Shown here piece after piece: positions 23,301-34,264 of a DNA stretch of 64,000 nt. How positions within the stretch are numbered: position 1 is the stretch's first letter; each line of letters starts with the position of its first letter. The notes below the pieces were generated by a model, which did no database searches, was not told the origin of the DNA, and saw only the letters and a list, made by a program, of their open reading frames with translations. Both the position numbers and the translations under genes were made by a program. Origin of the DNA: Marisa cornuarietis. Its lineage: Eukaryota > Mollusca > Gastropoda > Architaenioglossa > Ampullariidae. The stretch spans positions 3,673,501 through 3,737,500 of the forward strand of contig SMMW01000019.1 of the NCBI GenBank assembly GCA_004794655.1, read 5' to 3'.

Positions 23301-26300
23301 TATATCACATTTAAGAGAGTGATTGGTCTCCAGTTTTTGATATGATCTCTAGCTTTATCTGTTTTAGGTATACATATAATAACACCTTCTTTTTGTGTAG
23401 CTGATAACTCTCCTTTTTGCAAGCCTTCATTTAGTGATCTAACAATGAGAGGGCCAAGCTGTTTCCAAAAAACCTTGAAAAACTCTACAGTAAATCCATC
23501 GCTTCCTGGGCTTTTACCATTAGACATATTTTTTACAGCCTGACCTGCTTCTTCTAGAGTGATAATTCCTTCTAGTAGATTTAGCTCAGGTTCAGTAAGT
23601 TTTGGTATGTCCACTCTGATGTCATCGAAGTTGCAGTTGTGTACTGATCGTTCCGAGTACAGATTAGAGAAGAAGGCTTGCACCTCAGCTCTTATTTCAT
23701 CAGGTCTTGTGGTGCTTTCCCCATTTTGCTTTCGTAATTTTCGAATTTGTTTACTTACATAGTTACGTTTTTCCAATGAGCAGAAATATTTACTAACTTT
23801 CTCTCCTTCTGCTATCCACCTTGCCCTGGAGCGAATCAGTACACCTTCCATTCTCTTTACCCTTATATTAATAAGTTCATTTTTATTCTTTTCAAGTTTG
23901 TTAATTTCCTCTTCGTTTAACCTTCCCTTGTCTTCCAGCTGTGTAATTATTTTTTCTAATATTTTTTCCTTTTCCTTATTTTTCTTCTTTTTCTCACTTG
24001 CAAAGGCAATTGTTTTTGTTCTGATTTTCATTAACATAGTGTCTAGAAGGGTCTGATCAGATACAACAAACTGTACCTCCATCAGTGGAATCATTTCTAA
24101 ATTATTTCTTTCATATGGGAGAGCTGAGTATTCTTCTATAACTTCTCTGATAACGTTACTTATTTGCGTTAGATAATTTATATCTTTTAAGTGAGATGAA
24201 TTTAACTTCCATAGATTAAATCTCCTTTCTTCTTGTTTATTGCTTAATGATAGAGTTATCAAAGAATGGTCAGTTCGATATCCTGGGAAAATATCTGCAT
24301 CCACAACAAGTTCTGAGAGTGTATCTGACATTAGAAAGAAGTCTAATCTGCTTTGTTGTAAGGGTCTTTTCCTACGCCAAGTATATCTTAGTGCTTCTGG
24401 ATTTAATTCACGCCATATATCAACCAGGTCCAGGCTTGTCATCATCTTATCAATTTGTTTTTGCCCTCTAGTATTATTATTATGTTTATAATTGTGGCAA
24501 TCTAGCTGAAAGTTCAAAACAGTATTCCAATCACCCCCAATCACAATGTTATCTATACCTGATTGCCTCACACACTCTTCTAGCTGAGAGTAGAAATTTG
24601 GATTATCCTTGTTTGGTCCATAGACATTACAAATTAGAATCTCCTTTTCTAATGTTTTTATCACTGCTATAATATAATTTCCTCCATTATCTCTATAAAC
24701 ATTTTTAACTGAAAATTCAAAATTGTTATTAAATAGAATTGCCACTCCACGTGAGGAGGAAGTGTATGAAGCAAAAAGGCAAGAGTAGCCCCATTCTGCA
24801 GAAATCATTTTTTCCTGTTTATTTTCAAAGTGTGTATCCTGTAGTAGGTAAACTGAGAAGGTCTTGCTACGTAAGTAGTGAAAAACATCTCTCCTTTTTT
24901 ATGTCACCTAGGCCCAGAGAAGAAAGTTAATCTCTACCTTTGTCTCTCTCACAAATGTACGGTCTGTTGTCGGTGCAATATGCCATATCCCACCTCCTGT
25001 ATGGGTAGTTTAAGAAGGAACAGTCCACTCCACAGCAATGGTTGATGTAATAGTTGTAGTTATCGCTGTTAATGTACTGTGGACAGAGCAACGAGAGTCT
25101 GTTACTCACACACTCACTCACTCAACTGTACTGCCATAAAAGTTCAAGCACGAGTACGGTGAATAACATCCGAGTGGATGAGCTAGACCTATATTTGATT
25201 CTGCAGACCAGTAACTGTGCAAGTTGCTACAATAAAGCCTTATACTTACTGTAGGAGGATTTGGCTCCGTCCCTAGCCAGTAAAATACGTTGTAGAAATT
25301 ATAATTTCTCCTGAAACCAATCCATAGCTCCCCGGCGTATCGAAATGGTATGAAACCTAAATAAACAAGCATGTCCCATACAAGTTACAAGCATATGTTT
25401 TGTTCCAGTTCAGTTGTTCTCAAACTTCAAACGTTGCACACGAATATTTGAAAACGCACACACACACGAGCGCGCGCTACCACCATCAATATCACCACCA
25501 TCAAGCCTGGTACGGTAGCAACACAGCGAGCTCCATAAGTGCCCTTGTTAAATCGAATGGACATATATGAAAAAGAAACAAGCCTTCAGACATTACTTAG
25601 ACCTTTATTGCACAACAGCTGATGACTACTCACTCTCGACAGCTCTCTGTCGTGTTTCTGACATAATAGTCAGCAGTCGCCCGCCCATGTTTCCACAAGA
25701 CTGATTAGCATTGTCATACGTTTCCAAAATGTCCACCAGCTGGAGACACATGGGTCCGTCAGAAGCAGGGAGGAGGGTCCAGCTGGCGTTGGGACAGGCA
25801 ATGTGGGGCGACACCACGTCATCGCACACGTAGATTCCGCTGGCTGAAATATATATATATATATACACAACATACATTTAAATGACGTTTCGATCTATAC
25901 AAATCTAAAGAAATATCACTATCTCATATAACCTTTTTTTTTCTTGAAGTAAAAGTTAAATAATAGAAATTGATAAAAATAAATATCATGTCCTATTAAG
26001 ATAACCTCAAAAATATTGAGAGAACACAATAAAGAAATGCATCTTCACTCTTAAATAAGTCAGAATTAGCATGGGATTTATTGAATCATTTAAAATCCCC
26101 AGATTTGTTTAAAAGAAAATGTGGCCAAATCAGAGCTCGATAATGACAGATCTGTGTTTAACATGTATAATATGTAAGGTATTGGAAAAAGATGAAGTTA
26201 TATCTCATTATAGGACAATAAAGTATTTGCTGATAGAAAGTTCATGGTATTCATTAAAAGAAACGAAGGATTTAAGATTTGCAATAAATGACGAGCCGCC

Positions 26301-27546
26301 TAGAGCAATAGACATATTTCGACTATAAAAGCCACTAGATGGAATAACTGCACATGGACTCTGCTTGAATCTTCTCGGGCGGGGGTGGGGGGTTTATAGC
26401 TTGCTGCCTAATATATAAAGCGTCATTAACTCTATCAGAAAGTTCTTTCAAGACCTTGGCTGTCGATACCAAACTATAGAATAACCTACAGAACTGTAGT
26501 ACCCTCCAAACTGATACTGCCCATTTTAAAAACTGGTCAGACAAAATGCAGTTATTTTCGATATGGATAAATGTCAAGTTTGCAAAACGGAACCTAAATA
26601 TGGGACATATTCTAACAACAAATATATTTAATGAAGACAAGGGCTTAGTTGTTGCATTGCTATGACCTTTTATGCTCGTTTCAAGAAATATAAAATCTGC
26701 AATGGTACTGATGGCAATGATAAACTTACATTCGTCGACTAACAGAAGAAACCCGGCACTCAGAAGAGAAGAACATTTTAAAACAATGTCTTATTAACAA
26801 ATAACACTGTTCTTTCTCCAATAGAATAATAAAATATTGGAATTCACTCCCTTATATTATTAAATCTTCACTAAATATGTTTCTTATAAAACTCGAACAC
26901 TTCTACCAAATCTTATAGGCTATAAAATCACTTCAATTATAAATAAATAAATAAATAAATCCCATATCCTGTAGATTGTGAACCGCTGTCAAAAATGAGC
27001 ACTTTTCCTTTTCATCTAATCAGCGAACCAACTATCAAGCCACGCGCATGACTTACCAATTTATTCGGAAAAGGCGTATTTTTTGACAGGGTTAGACGCG
27101 TAGCATACTAAACATTGTAAAAACAAGCATTTTACATTAAAAATCAATATATGCAAGATAATTGGAATATTTACTAAATGTCAAAAACACAGCGAAACGG
27201 AATTGTTTTAACTGAACGTGGATCGCAAACCGCGATAATAATCTCCACATGCTTTCTTTATATTAGATTTAATTCAACCACGTAATCAGTATGTGCCTGT
27301 TCACCTGCTTTGTTTATGTTAGATTGGATTTAACCACGTAATCTGCACCAGCTCGTTCACCTGCACTAAATGTCTACGACGAACGATCGACTGTGAAATA
27401 TTTGTTTTGGCAGACTTACCCACAATGCCTTCGGAGAAGTTCACTGCAATCTGGTAAGTGGAGTTAGTGTCGAATGTTTGTGAGTCGACTCTGTCCTGTG
27501 CCGTCAGCATCAGGAGAAGTAGTGGGAACCAGGCTGCGGCAGTCAT
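15449..27546 (-). CDS. Gene B: CTLD-EGF-ZP membrane protein, complete
   Basis: Twelve exons: 27420-27546, 25634-25843, 25250-25356, 24938-25076, 19470-19598, 18062-18309, 17527-17669, 17119-17282, 16736-16823, 16247-16409, 15984-16131, 15449-15564. They total 1782 bp, i.e. 593 residues plus stop, with every junction in phase. Domains: signal peptide (about 1-24), CTLD (about 50-194, with WIGF and a real EPN triplet), EGF-like (195-237), ZP domain with ten cysteines (about 238-515), RKKR convertase site at 536-539 and a C-terminal hydrophobic tail. ZP domains polymerise in extracellular matrices or act as surface receptors; the lectin and EGF head suggests recognition. Function is otherwise unknown. 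One LINE sits in intron 4. Confidence 0.88.
15984..16131 (-). CDS. Gene B exon 11: ZP end and convertase site
   Basis: A 148-bp exon (phase 0 to 1). It begins with RCNTKR, supplying the last ZP cysteine, then a Thr/Ser-rich stretch and YRKKRE, a consensus furin-type site as found after the ZP module in many ZP proteins. Confidence 0.85.
16247..16409 (-). CDS. Gene B exon 10: ZP-C
   Basis: A 163-bp exon encoding FQLFAFAGQNSLQIACSF and the QFCF..ALC cysteines typical of the ZP-C half. It differs from the gene C exon at only about four of 163 positions. Confidence 0.85.
16736..16823 (-). CDS. Gene B exon 9: ZP-C
   Basis: An 88-bp exon (phase 1 to 2) encoding QGVSPYDCIARSGDG and LVLTDSDG, the first ZP-C cysteine segment. 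It is the same length in C and D. Confidence 0.85.
17119..17282 (-). CDS. Gene B exon 8: ZP linker and start of ZP-C
   Basis: A 164-bp exon with GCGACAG acceptor and GTAATG donor. It encodes LPSVEKPLN and then VVTDSYTGQALTKAKLG, a beta-strand pattern common at the start of ZP-C. It contains no cysteine. Confidence 0.82.
17527..17669 (-). CDS. Gene B exon 7: ZP-N end
   Basis: A 143-bp exon (phase 0 to 2) encoding LLLLDRRMELSCDFDKAD, with the fourth ZP-N cysteine. The donor is taken as GTATGG (17521-17526) because the alternative GTGTAT two bases upstream breaks the reading frame. Confidence 0.8.
18062..18309 (-). CDS. Gene B exon 6: ZP-N
   Basis: A 248-bp exon carrying three ZP-N cysteines (VIYYC, PWC, VTC) and the segment GRYALVRINPFG. 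Its first codon is completed across the junction with the EGF exon, producing RVKR just before the ZP domain. Confidence 0.85.
18521..19330. repeat. Structured repeat with hairpins in gene B intron 5
   Basis: Non-coding stretch with two visible inverted repeats. GGAATTCCAGA pairs with TCTGGAATTCC (about 18598-18642). CATGCCGACTA pairs with TAGTCGGCATG (about 18691-18736). The corresponding intron in gene C is much shorter and lacks it, so it is probably an inserted element. Class not recognised. Confidence 0.4.
19470..19598 (-). CDS. Gene B exon 5: EGF-like domain
   Basis: A 129-bp phase 1-1 exon with VCVDGFVGDNCDQVCHC and GWTGPYCYT. The donor is GTGAGT at 19464-19469. Confidence 0.88.
21177..22223 (-). 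pseudogene. Tx1-like LINE ORF2, C-terminal frame
   Basis: Continuation of ORF2 after a frameshift overlapping 22205-22223. It contains RVLHRILGTK and a CCHC-type zinc knuckle (CSLCRDEKENIQHIFWNC). About 840 bp of 3' UTR follow before the poly(A) tail. Confidence 0.8.
22205..24808 (-). pseudogene. Tx1-like LINE ORF2, endonuclease and RT
   Basis: Endonuclease motifs VYGPNKDNP, GGDWNTVL and YRTDHSLI; then RT motifs ILNVIYKIGAA-like strand, QSGFIRGRYLGDNIR, CLDFEKAFDSISW, RQGDPISPYLF and YADD. The coding frame actually extends upstream of its first ATG to about 24895. The motif set matches Tx1/L1-clade ORF2, unlike the two RTE-like elements in gene A. Confidence 0.85.
24938..25076 (-). CDS. Gene B exon 4: CTLD C-terminal part
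   Basis: A 139-bp exon encoding YINSDNYNYYINHCCG and NRPYICERDK; the WND position reads WDM. Its GTAGAG donor (24932-24937) is only about 6 bp from the LINE target-site duplication. Confidence 0.85.
25250..25356 (-). CDS. Gene B exon 3: CTLD middle part
   Basis: A 107-bp exon encoding FRYAGELWIGFRRN and GTEPNPPT. It is the only copy in the array with an intact EPN triplet, a hallmark of mannose-type calcium-dependent lectins. Calcium binding is uncertain since the partner WND motif is not intact. Confidence 0.82.
25634..25843 (-). CDS. Gene B exon 2: CTLD N-terminal part
   Basis: A 210-bp exon encoding YVCDDVVSPHIACPNASW and CGNMGGRLLTIMSETRQ, close to the A and C exons. The acceptor TTTCAG follows an AT microsatellite. 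Confidence 0.85.
27420..27546 (-). CDS. Gene B exon 1: signal peptide
   Basis: Starts at the ATG of MTAAAWFPLLLLML, with likely cleavage after VDS and mature QTFDTNSTYQ. GTAAGT donor, phase 1. A longer in-frame ATG (27621) lies upstream of the TATA box and was rejected. Confidence 0.82.
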
Positions 27547-27603
27547 TGTCACCTGCACACCTCTTGGCTGTCTGACGTGCTTTGCACTCGTTGAATCCCC
27601 TCG

Positions 27604-27639
27604 TTTATAGACGCAGGTCACGTGACCAGATTAGCCAAT
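27604..27639 (-). promoter_or_regulatory. Gene B core promoter module
   Basis: TATA box (TATAAA, 27604-27609), GTCACGTGAC E-box (27617-27626) and inverted CCAAT (27635-27639), with the same order and spacing as upstream of gene A. Confidence 0.65.
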
Positions 27640-28370
27640 AGGAAAGGGTATTTTTCAATTTATTCTCCTGACATCAAATCACCTGTGATCTGTTTATTTT
27701 TATATCGTTTGAAGTTCTTGTACAGTCAGCGCAAACAGTCTCTGTTTTGCTTTTGCACGAAAAAGCCAAGGAGTTGAAAAGGCTGTGAGGATAAAATTCA
27801 AAAGCCTTTTGCGCCCTTCACGCCATCATTGACAGGTAAGCTTTTGCGAGGTACGTCTTTACATACAGGTACGCAGGTGAAGGAAATAAAACCTCCTATC
27901 ATATTTCTAGCTGTCGCGCATGTTACCTGTTGGTCGTCTACATAGGCGGACTGCTAGTCATTAAGACACAGTTCCAACCACAATTAAAAACGAAACATGA
28001 AAGCAAGCGCAAAGTTGATTAACCCTCTAACGGTCGTGAAATTTTTATAGCTTTAACCACCATTTTGTCATTCATTTTCATGATGAAAAAATACTGTGGA
28101 AAATGCAATACATATTTTATTAAAACATGAAAGTCAGCGTAATTAACATGCACCACAAATTAAAATGACTAAGCATAGTAATGTTACAAAAAGATTCGAC
28201 GAGTTTGTATCGCAAGATTTGGTCAGACTTTTCTTCCTAAATCGGAAAAAAAATTGAGGACATATTGTTCTGATTAGGCCTACCTTCTACTATTGTCACA
28301 AAAGTCAAGATTATTCAGGCTGAACAAATTCTGATTACTGCCGAAGACTTAAGTCACGTGCAAGCTTTAA

Positions 28371-28635
28371 AGGTAAAGGTCATTCCCTAACCTTTTCAGG
28401 TCGTTGTAGCGGGCGGGGGGGGGGGGTGAAGTGTTAGAGAACTCACTTTTCTTGGAGCCTTCTTTAAATGAGGGCGGTGTCCATCTTCTCTCCCTCGCTG
28501 CCTTATTTTCCCCAACCTTCTATGGAGTCAGGTACCCATTCCCGCCAGCTGGGTCGACTGGGGAAAGTTTGCAGCGCTACTCAGGTGTTGAACCAGCCCG
28601 CTCTCAGTTCCAACGCCAGCGCTCTAACCTGAAGA
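28371..28635 (-). mobile_element. tRNA-derived SINE, 5'-truncated copy
   Basis: Closely resembles the complete SINE at 57392-57662 over the body (GGTAAAGGTCATTCCCTAAC tail, GGAGTCAGGTACCCATTCCC core). The match breaks off in the tRNA-related head at GCGCTCTAACC. Confidence 0.7.
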
Positions 28636-28763
28636 GGGAGGGGCTAACGAAAAAAATCAGAACCAATCATTAACCCACCATCTGTTTCTTCATAAAATCT
28701 TGTAACAGCAAAACTGGATGGTGGAATATACTTTAGTTAGATTACGCATTGTTACTCGACAGC

Positions 28764-28960
28764 TCAGCCAATAATTTCGACTTCTAACTCTCCGGGAACA
28801 TCATTAACAGGTTTATCACTTGCACTGGTACGGACATCAAGACCTTCGTCTTCGTCTGACATCTGGTGGTAGCACGCAGACCGTAGCTGCCAAATATTGT
28901 TCGTCGCATTGTTCAAGAAGCACTTCCACTTCCTCCAGGGAAATACACTTTCTTGGCATG
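28764..28960 (-). pseudogene. piggyBac-like transposase N-terminal fragment
   Basis: The minus strand reads MPRKCISLEEVEVLLEQ and, after a frame change, SDEDEGLDVRTS followed by VPGELEVEIIG. This acidic N-terminal pattern resembles piggyBac-derived (PGBD) proteins. TTAACCCTCTAACGG at 28019 could be one transposon end, as piggyBac uses TTAA targets, but the other end was not found. Confidence 0.35.
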
Positions 28961-31004
28961 TTTCACTACGAAAATGTGATAAATAAGGCTTACATTAGAC
29001 CAAGGCCCTATATGCACTCCATCATCCCGATGTCCTATTTACAGGAAGGTGGGAAATGACGCGATACTAGTTCGTGTGATTGGAACAGAATTTAGCAAAA
29101 CTGACATGTAGATAGTTTATTTACATTACACCAGTCCCTCCGTCTCTGCAAACAACCACAACATGTCTCGACTTGCCGTCACCTGTAGCGAACGTCAGAA
29201 GCTGTCTTTAAAGCTACAAAACACAATCTGTCGCCCACACCTACATGGTACATGGTCGCCTCCGCTGAATTACTGCAACAAACAACTCAGACTCTGCTTT
29301 GAATGCGGCCCGGATCACGTGATTGCTTTGGTACAACAAATAGAAGCATGTATTTAACTATTCTGGATTTAATATGACGAATTTAAAACTGGTTAATAAA
29401 GAGTCAACCTAGTGGTCCCGCATGAATGCTTTAGGAATGTGTTAACTAATGTTTGGAACTGACGGCATCACCTGACGGAGACTCGATCACTGCTGGTTTC
29501 AAATATGAAATTACCTCCAGTTTACGGACACTTTTTAAGTTAAAGTTGTCCGTCCAGTACGAAATTTGCAAACACTTTGTGGAGCTGAGTACAGACTGTT
29601 TCCCTTGACCTAAAAGTTTTATCATAATTAATTTAGCCAAGTAGAAAATGGCAATTTCGATTCCTTAAGCAACGTCACCATTCGATAATTAGCATTTCAC
29701 TGACAATTGAAGAAAGTACTCGCAGTGTGTGGTCAATGTGACATTTTATTTGTAAAAAGTAAGATAATGCTACTATATCGTTAACAGATTGTTGTAAGAT
29801 TAAAAAAGAGCCGCTGGAGTTTTAGTATTTGTGTTTCGAGTCCCAAAGTGTATAACAAACCTTTCAGGTAACATTCTGTACAGCAACGGTACCGCAGAAA
29901 AAGGACATAGGGGGTGAACCTAAATGGAAAAAGATTTGGGCATTTTTTATGAAAAACTGACTTGTGTGTAGCAAGCAAACTCTAGCACGTGCTGGCTAGA
30001 TTAAATATTATTTTAATATTTGTGGGAAAAACCTGGTCTAACTGTTTTTCGCTTCTTTGTGCAATTTTCTGAAAATGTTGATATGTTACTCACTTCGAGA
30101 TTTCATCTTTTCTCGCTAAAACTCTGACTATTGTCTCGAGGGCAAAATTGGAAGACTGACAGGTGAAATTGTATCAAGCGACTAACTAACAGCAGCAATC
30201 CCAGATAGCAATGAAACATTTATAAACGTTTTAAAAACGCTAACATGGTGAAATTGTATCAAGCGACTACCTAACAGCAGCAATGGCTGGCGGTCTGGGG
30301 GACATCTGACAGTATTCCTGTGCTCGGATGAGGTTCTAAGCTTCTCCTCAACAGCCATCGCCAAGCGCGTACTTTGCAACTGGTGAACTGATAAAACAAT
30401 TGCACACAAGATGACGTAATTTACAGCCTTTAAATATTTCGCCAATATCTATCGATATCCGTAAAACTTACTAACATTTGATATGGTCTTTAGGTGGCAT
30501 TGGTATTAACACCCATGACCACATACTTGCCCGCACCTGCACAAATACCAGCGTGCAAGCATATAATCACACGTTATAAGAATTTACCAGCGTGCGCACA
30601 AAAGCACACGCACGCACGCACGCACCCACTTTCTAATCGTTCAGATTTCTTTCTTTCCCTTTCATTTCCATGACCAAAGTGCCTATGGCGACAGGAAGGG
30701 CATGTCTAAAACTCTACATTGTTATTTGTTTTATTTTTTTCACCTTTTAAAAGGTGGAAATCATTTCACAGGCGCAAACTCCTCGATAACTTCCCACACT
30801 CCCCCGCCCCCAGAAACCACTTCTGCTTTGGTTAGCTCAGAAACGCCCCACCCCATTCGCTTTGTATCAACGACGTGTGAATGTTCCGTGGATTCAATAC
30901 TTGTTCTCATGCGTTTAAAATGATATTTAAAAATTGCTTTTAGCTATGGGAATATTTTAAACCTCCTTTTGCCTGTCTGTCAGTCTGTCTGACCAGCCTT
31001 TTGC

Positions 31005-31081
31005 TGAGTGAGTGAGTGAGTGAGTGAGTGAGTGAGTGAGGGAGTGAGTGAGTGAGTGAGTGAGTGAGTGAGTGAGTGAGT
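31005..31081. repeat. (GAGT)n microsatellite
   Basis: Tetranucleotide tract of about 18 units with one interruption. Confidence 0.95.
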
Positions 31082-31500
31082 TTATAAATATTTAATACCT
31101 GCCCGCGAACACAGTCCGGTGTATGTGAATGTGCGTGTATGTTTTATTCGCTTTCGCGATGCCCCATGTCGGAGTAGGTAAATGTGTTTCTTCGCGCGCA
31201 GATCGTGAACTTCTATTGAACAAGTCTTGTTTCTGTACCGACTAACACCGTACAGCAAACTACCAGGACACCCCGACAGCCAGCACTGAAGAACATCATG
31301 CGAGAAGCCATTTCTAACCATCACGAAGAGTGGGAGGCCAAGAACCAACTGAGCGACCTTAATAACAGACTGACGGACACACAGACAGTGCGACTGCGTA
31401 TGGAATGGAGACCAGCACTGACAAAAAAAGTTCAGAGTTAATACTAATAGCGGCAGCAACGCAGTTATTTACATGAACGGCGGGAGAGAACAGCTTTTCT

Positions 31501-31506
31501 TTGTGT

Positions 31507-31545
<39 letters not shown>

Positions 31546-31572
31546 TGTGTGTGTGTGGGTGTGTGTGTGGGT
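31501..31572. repeat. (GT)n microsatellite
   Basis: Imperfect GT tract in the B-C spacer. Confidence 0.95.
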
Positions 31573-34148
31573 GTGGTGATACTTCGTGGAATAGCAAGAG
31601 GCCTGGAAGGAAGAAAAGTCTAATACTTCCAACACCTTTTCATAAGAAGTAAACTATTTAGTTTCGTCCAGGTGCATGTAGAGACATGCAGGTACCTCCC
31701 TGTGCAGGTGGCTTTGTGTGCTTTTGTTGCTTGCCAATGTAGCATAGGTTTCAGAGAAAGAGCATGTCGCGAATGGTGAACTGTTACCGCGAAATCAATC
31801 AGCGGAACTGAGGGGCATTTTTATCAGCGGTTTACGTGATCACCCGCGGTGACTTTTACCACTGTGTCACTGGCAACACTTGCCTCTGGTGGGATTGAAT
31901 ATGATTCTAATATGTAAATGCTGCTGTCAGGTACAGTTCACGGCTTTTGTGAAAAAAACCTTCAATAAGAGTGTGTTGTTCCTGCGTCCCCGTTAAAGGT
32001 AGCGACAATGAGGCCTTACGACATCGACAGCAGCTTTTTCAACAAGTCTTTTGCATGCTGTTCTTTACAGACTTATTACTGAATTACCAACTCTCAGGCA
32101 GGATTGCTTTGCTTGGAAAGATCACGAAACTGGAAGTAAGAAAGGGTAGCGATGAATTCTTTTGTTACCGTTTAGGGTAGCATTATCCTGTCATACATAA
32201 ACACGCATGCTAAAGATCTCTGTCCACACACATAAACACGCGCAAACCCACAAACGAATACTCAAGTACATAAAAGCACACTCAAGACAGACTTTTACAC
32301 CACCGCACCCACACACCAACACACACGCGCAAAACATATAATACACGTTTATGGATTATATGGTTACAGACACACGCATACATGCGCGCGCGTAATCACT
32401 TAAACGTATATGGTCTCAGTTCTCCCATTGGTTTAAGTCTTCGCAACGTAAATGTAGTCATGTACAGTCCTAACGTCTGTGGTGGTGTCCACTTTCTGTG
32501 CCAGATGATGTTTTTGTAGGGTTGTATCTCAAGAAAAGTGAGGTCTATAACAACCCCACCCTAATCGACCTAAAAAAAAAAGAGGGGGTGTTAGGGAACG
32601 ACCTTTACCCTTTACCTTATCCCGAGAGCGGTATGGACAGTTTCATCCAGATTTAGGAACACAGAATCTTGCATTGAGCTTTGACCCTTCATGGCCTCCG
32701 AATACTCGTTTAATACAAAGCCACAAATACAGTGACTTTCTCTATTTCATTCTTATATTAGTTTAAAGTCAACAGGAGCGCTCGGCGAAAATCACTGGAA
32801 ATAGAGCATAAAGTATCGTGAAAACATATACTGGTGGTATTTAAGCAGTACGAGAAATATTATATCAATTTTTTTTCTTAATCAAACCTAGATTTGTAGA
32901 GAACACGGGAAGTGACGAACGGTGTATTTCTAAAATTAGCGTCATCTGCACGAGCTGAATTCGAAGAGAAAAGATACAATCCTCAGTAAAAGAAAAGAGA
33001 TCAGGACACAATGTGCTGTTGCTGAATGTTCTCTTCGACACTCGAAGGAAGTTTATTCTCATTTAGGAAATTCTAAAGACAGTGGGAACAAACGACGCCA
33101 GCTGAGGAGATTAATTTTCTTCTGCTTTCCTGTCTGTCGGACTGAACTATTGCTCATGTGCCCACCATTTTAATTTTATGACTATCATATGATCTTCTTA
33201 GAATGTAAAGATACGGATGTCGTATGTGGAGTTGTTTTAAACCTGCCACATAAGCACGCGAACCTCTACGTCTTTCTATCATTGCTTCCTCCTTCTCTCC
33301 CTCTGTTTCCTTTCCGCACACAACCCACACCATCACATTGCTAAAAATAAACTTTATTCAGCAACATTATTTATACAAATCTGTATTATCGTAAAATGAA
33401 GTTTTAAAAATTTACACAAATGATTAGTGAAGCAAAGAAGTCAACAAAATGTGATGTCATCTATCTGATTGACTGGAGTTTCATCGACAACCCCCCTCCA
33501 CCCCTACTCCCAAATTGTTTGCCGATAGCATTTTCAAATATATATATATATATATAAATTATCTTCTTTTCTTTGTATGGTCGGGTCTCTTGCTAGTTTT
33601 CCTGATATGTATGAAACCGGTTGAGCATATGTGACATGGCGTTATCCACGCTTGACTTGCGTGAATCAGTAAACATAGAGAACGTGCGCGCGTGCATGCA
33701 TGCATGTGGATTTATTAGCATATGTGCGTGTCCATGTATCTTGTCCACCGGATTCTCTGTTTTAAGCATTTTTTGCGTGTCTGACCATCTATAATAATCT
33801 TCTTGGATAGATTTTGAGATAATACGGGTGTGAAATAAAATAAGAAAGAAGAATTTTTCTACGCAAGCTATTAATATTGAGAGTGAATCTTTAATTCCTT
33901 ATCTGTGGACCTGAGAGTCAATAACAAGAAGCCGACAGTCATGATGAATTCTTTCAGCATCCTGCGGTAAACACTTCCAGTCATTGAATACGAAGTTTGA
34001 CATTGAAAAGGATTCGCCCAATATAACGACTTGTCCTAAAAAAACTCCTTAATGCTAGAAAGTTCGAAAGCGCTTACAAAACAAGAGTAGACGGTGGGGT
34101 GTTTCGACTGTCAAAAACGAACCTACGAACGAACAAACAAATAAAAGA

Positions 34149-34264
34149 TTAGACACTAAAGCCACAAAGAAGAGCCAGGACTAGAAGCGTCGCCCAGGCA
34201 ACATGAGCCACTGTGTTAGTAGCCGCCATGCTGGCTGTCTGCTTGGTGTCCGTGTTGTGAGATT
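34149..34264 (-). CDS. Gene C exon 12: C-terminal tail
   Basis: A 116-bp exon after TGTCACCAG: HNTDTKQTASMAATNTV and then the hydrophobic WATLLVLALLCGFSV to the stop. Small residues followed by a terminal hydrophobic run fit a GPI-anchor signal. Confidence 0.78.

Larger units (their letters stand above)
20303..24914 (-). mobile_element. Tx1/L1-like LINE in gene B intron 4
   Basis: A 4.6-kb element, same strand as gene B, with a poly(A) tail of about 33 bases (20303-20336). The 11-bp target duplication CAGAGAAGAAA lies at 20292-20302 and 24915-24925. It is 5'-truncated, beginning just before the endonuclease (DVFHYL..LLQDTHF, near 24890). It carries EN-RT (22205-24808) and a C-terminal domain with a CSLCRDEKENIQHIFWNC zinc knuckle (21177-22223). 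Frameshifts near 22220 and near 24900 interrupt it. Gene A keeps the uninterrupted counterpart of the insertion site (about 4345-4356). Confidence 0.88.
27640..34148. other. Spacer between genes B and C
   Basis: No complete gene. Holds a SINE copy (28371-28635), a piggyBac-like fragment (28764-28960), a partial 86-bp spaced duplication (ATTGTATCAAGCGACTA at about 30170 and 30250), GAGT and GT microsatellites, a short SINE-tail remnant near 32580-32620 and blocks homologous to the A-B and C-D spacers. The rest is AT-rich DNA in which I recognise nothing. Confidence 0.55.
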
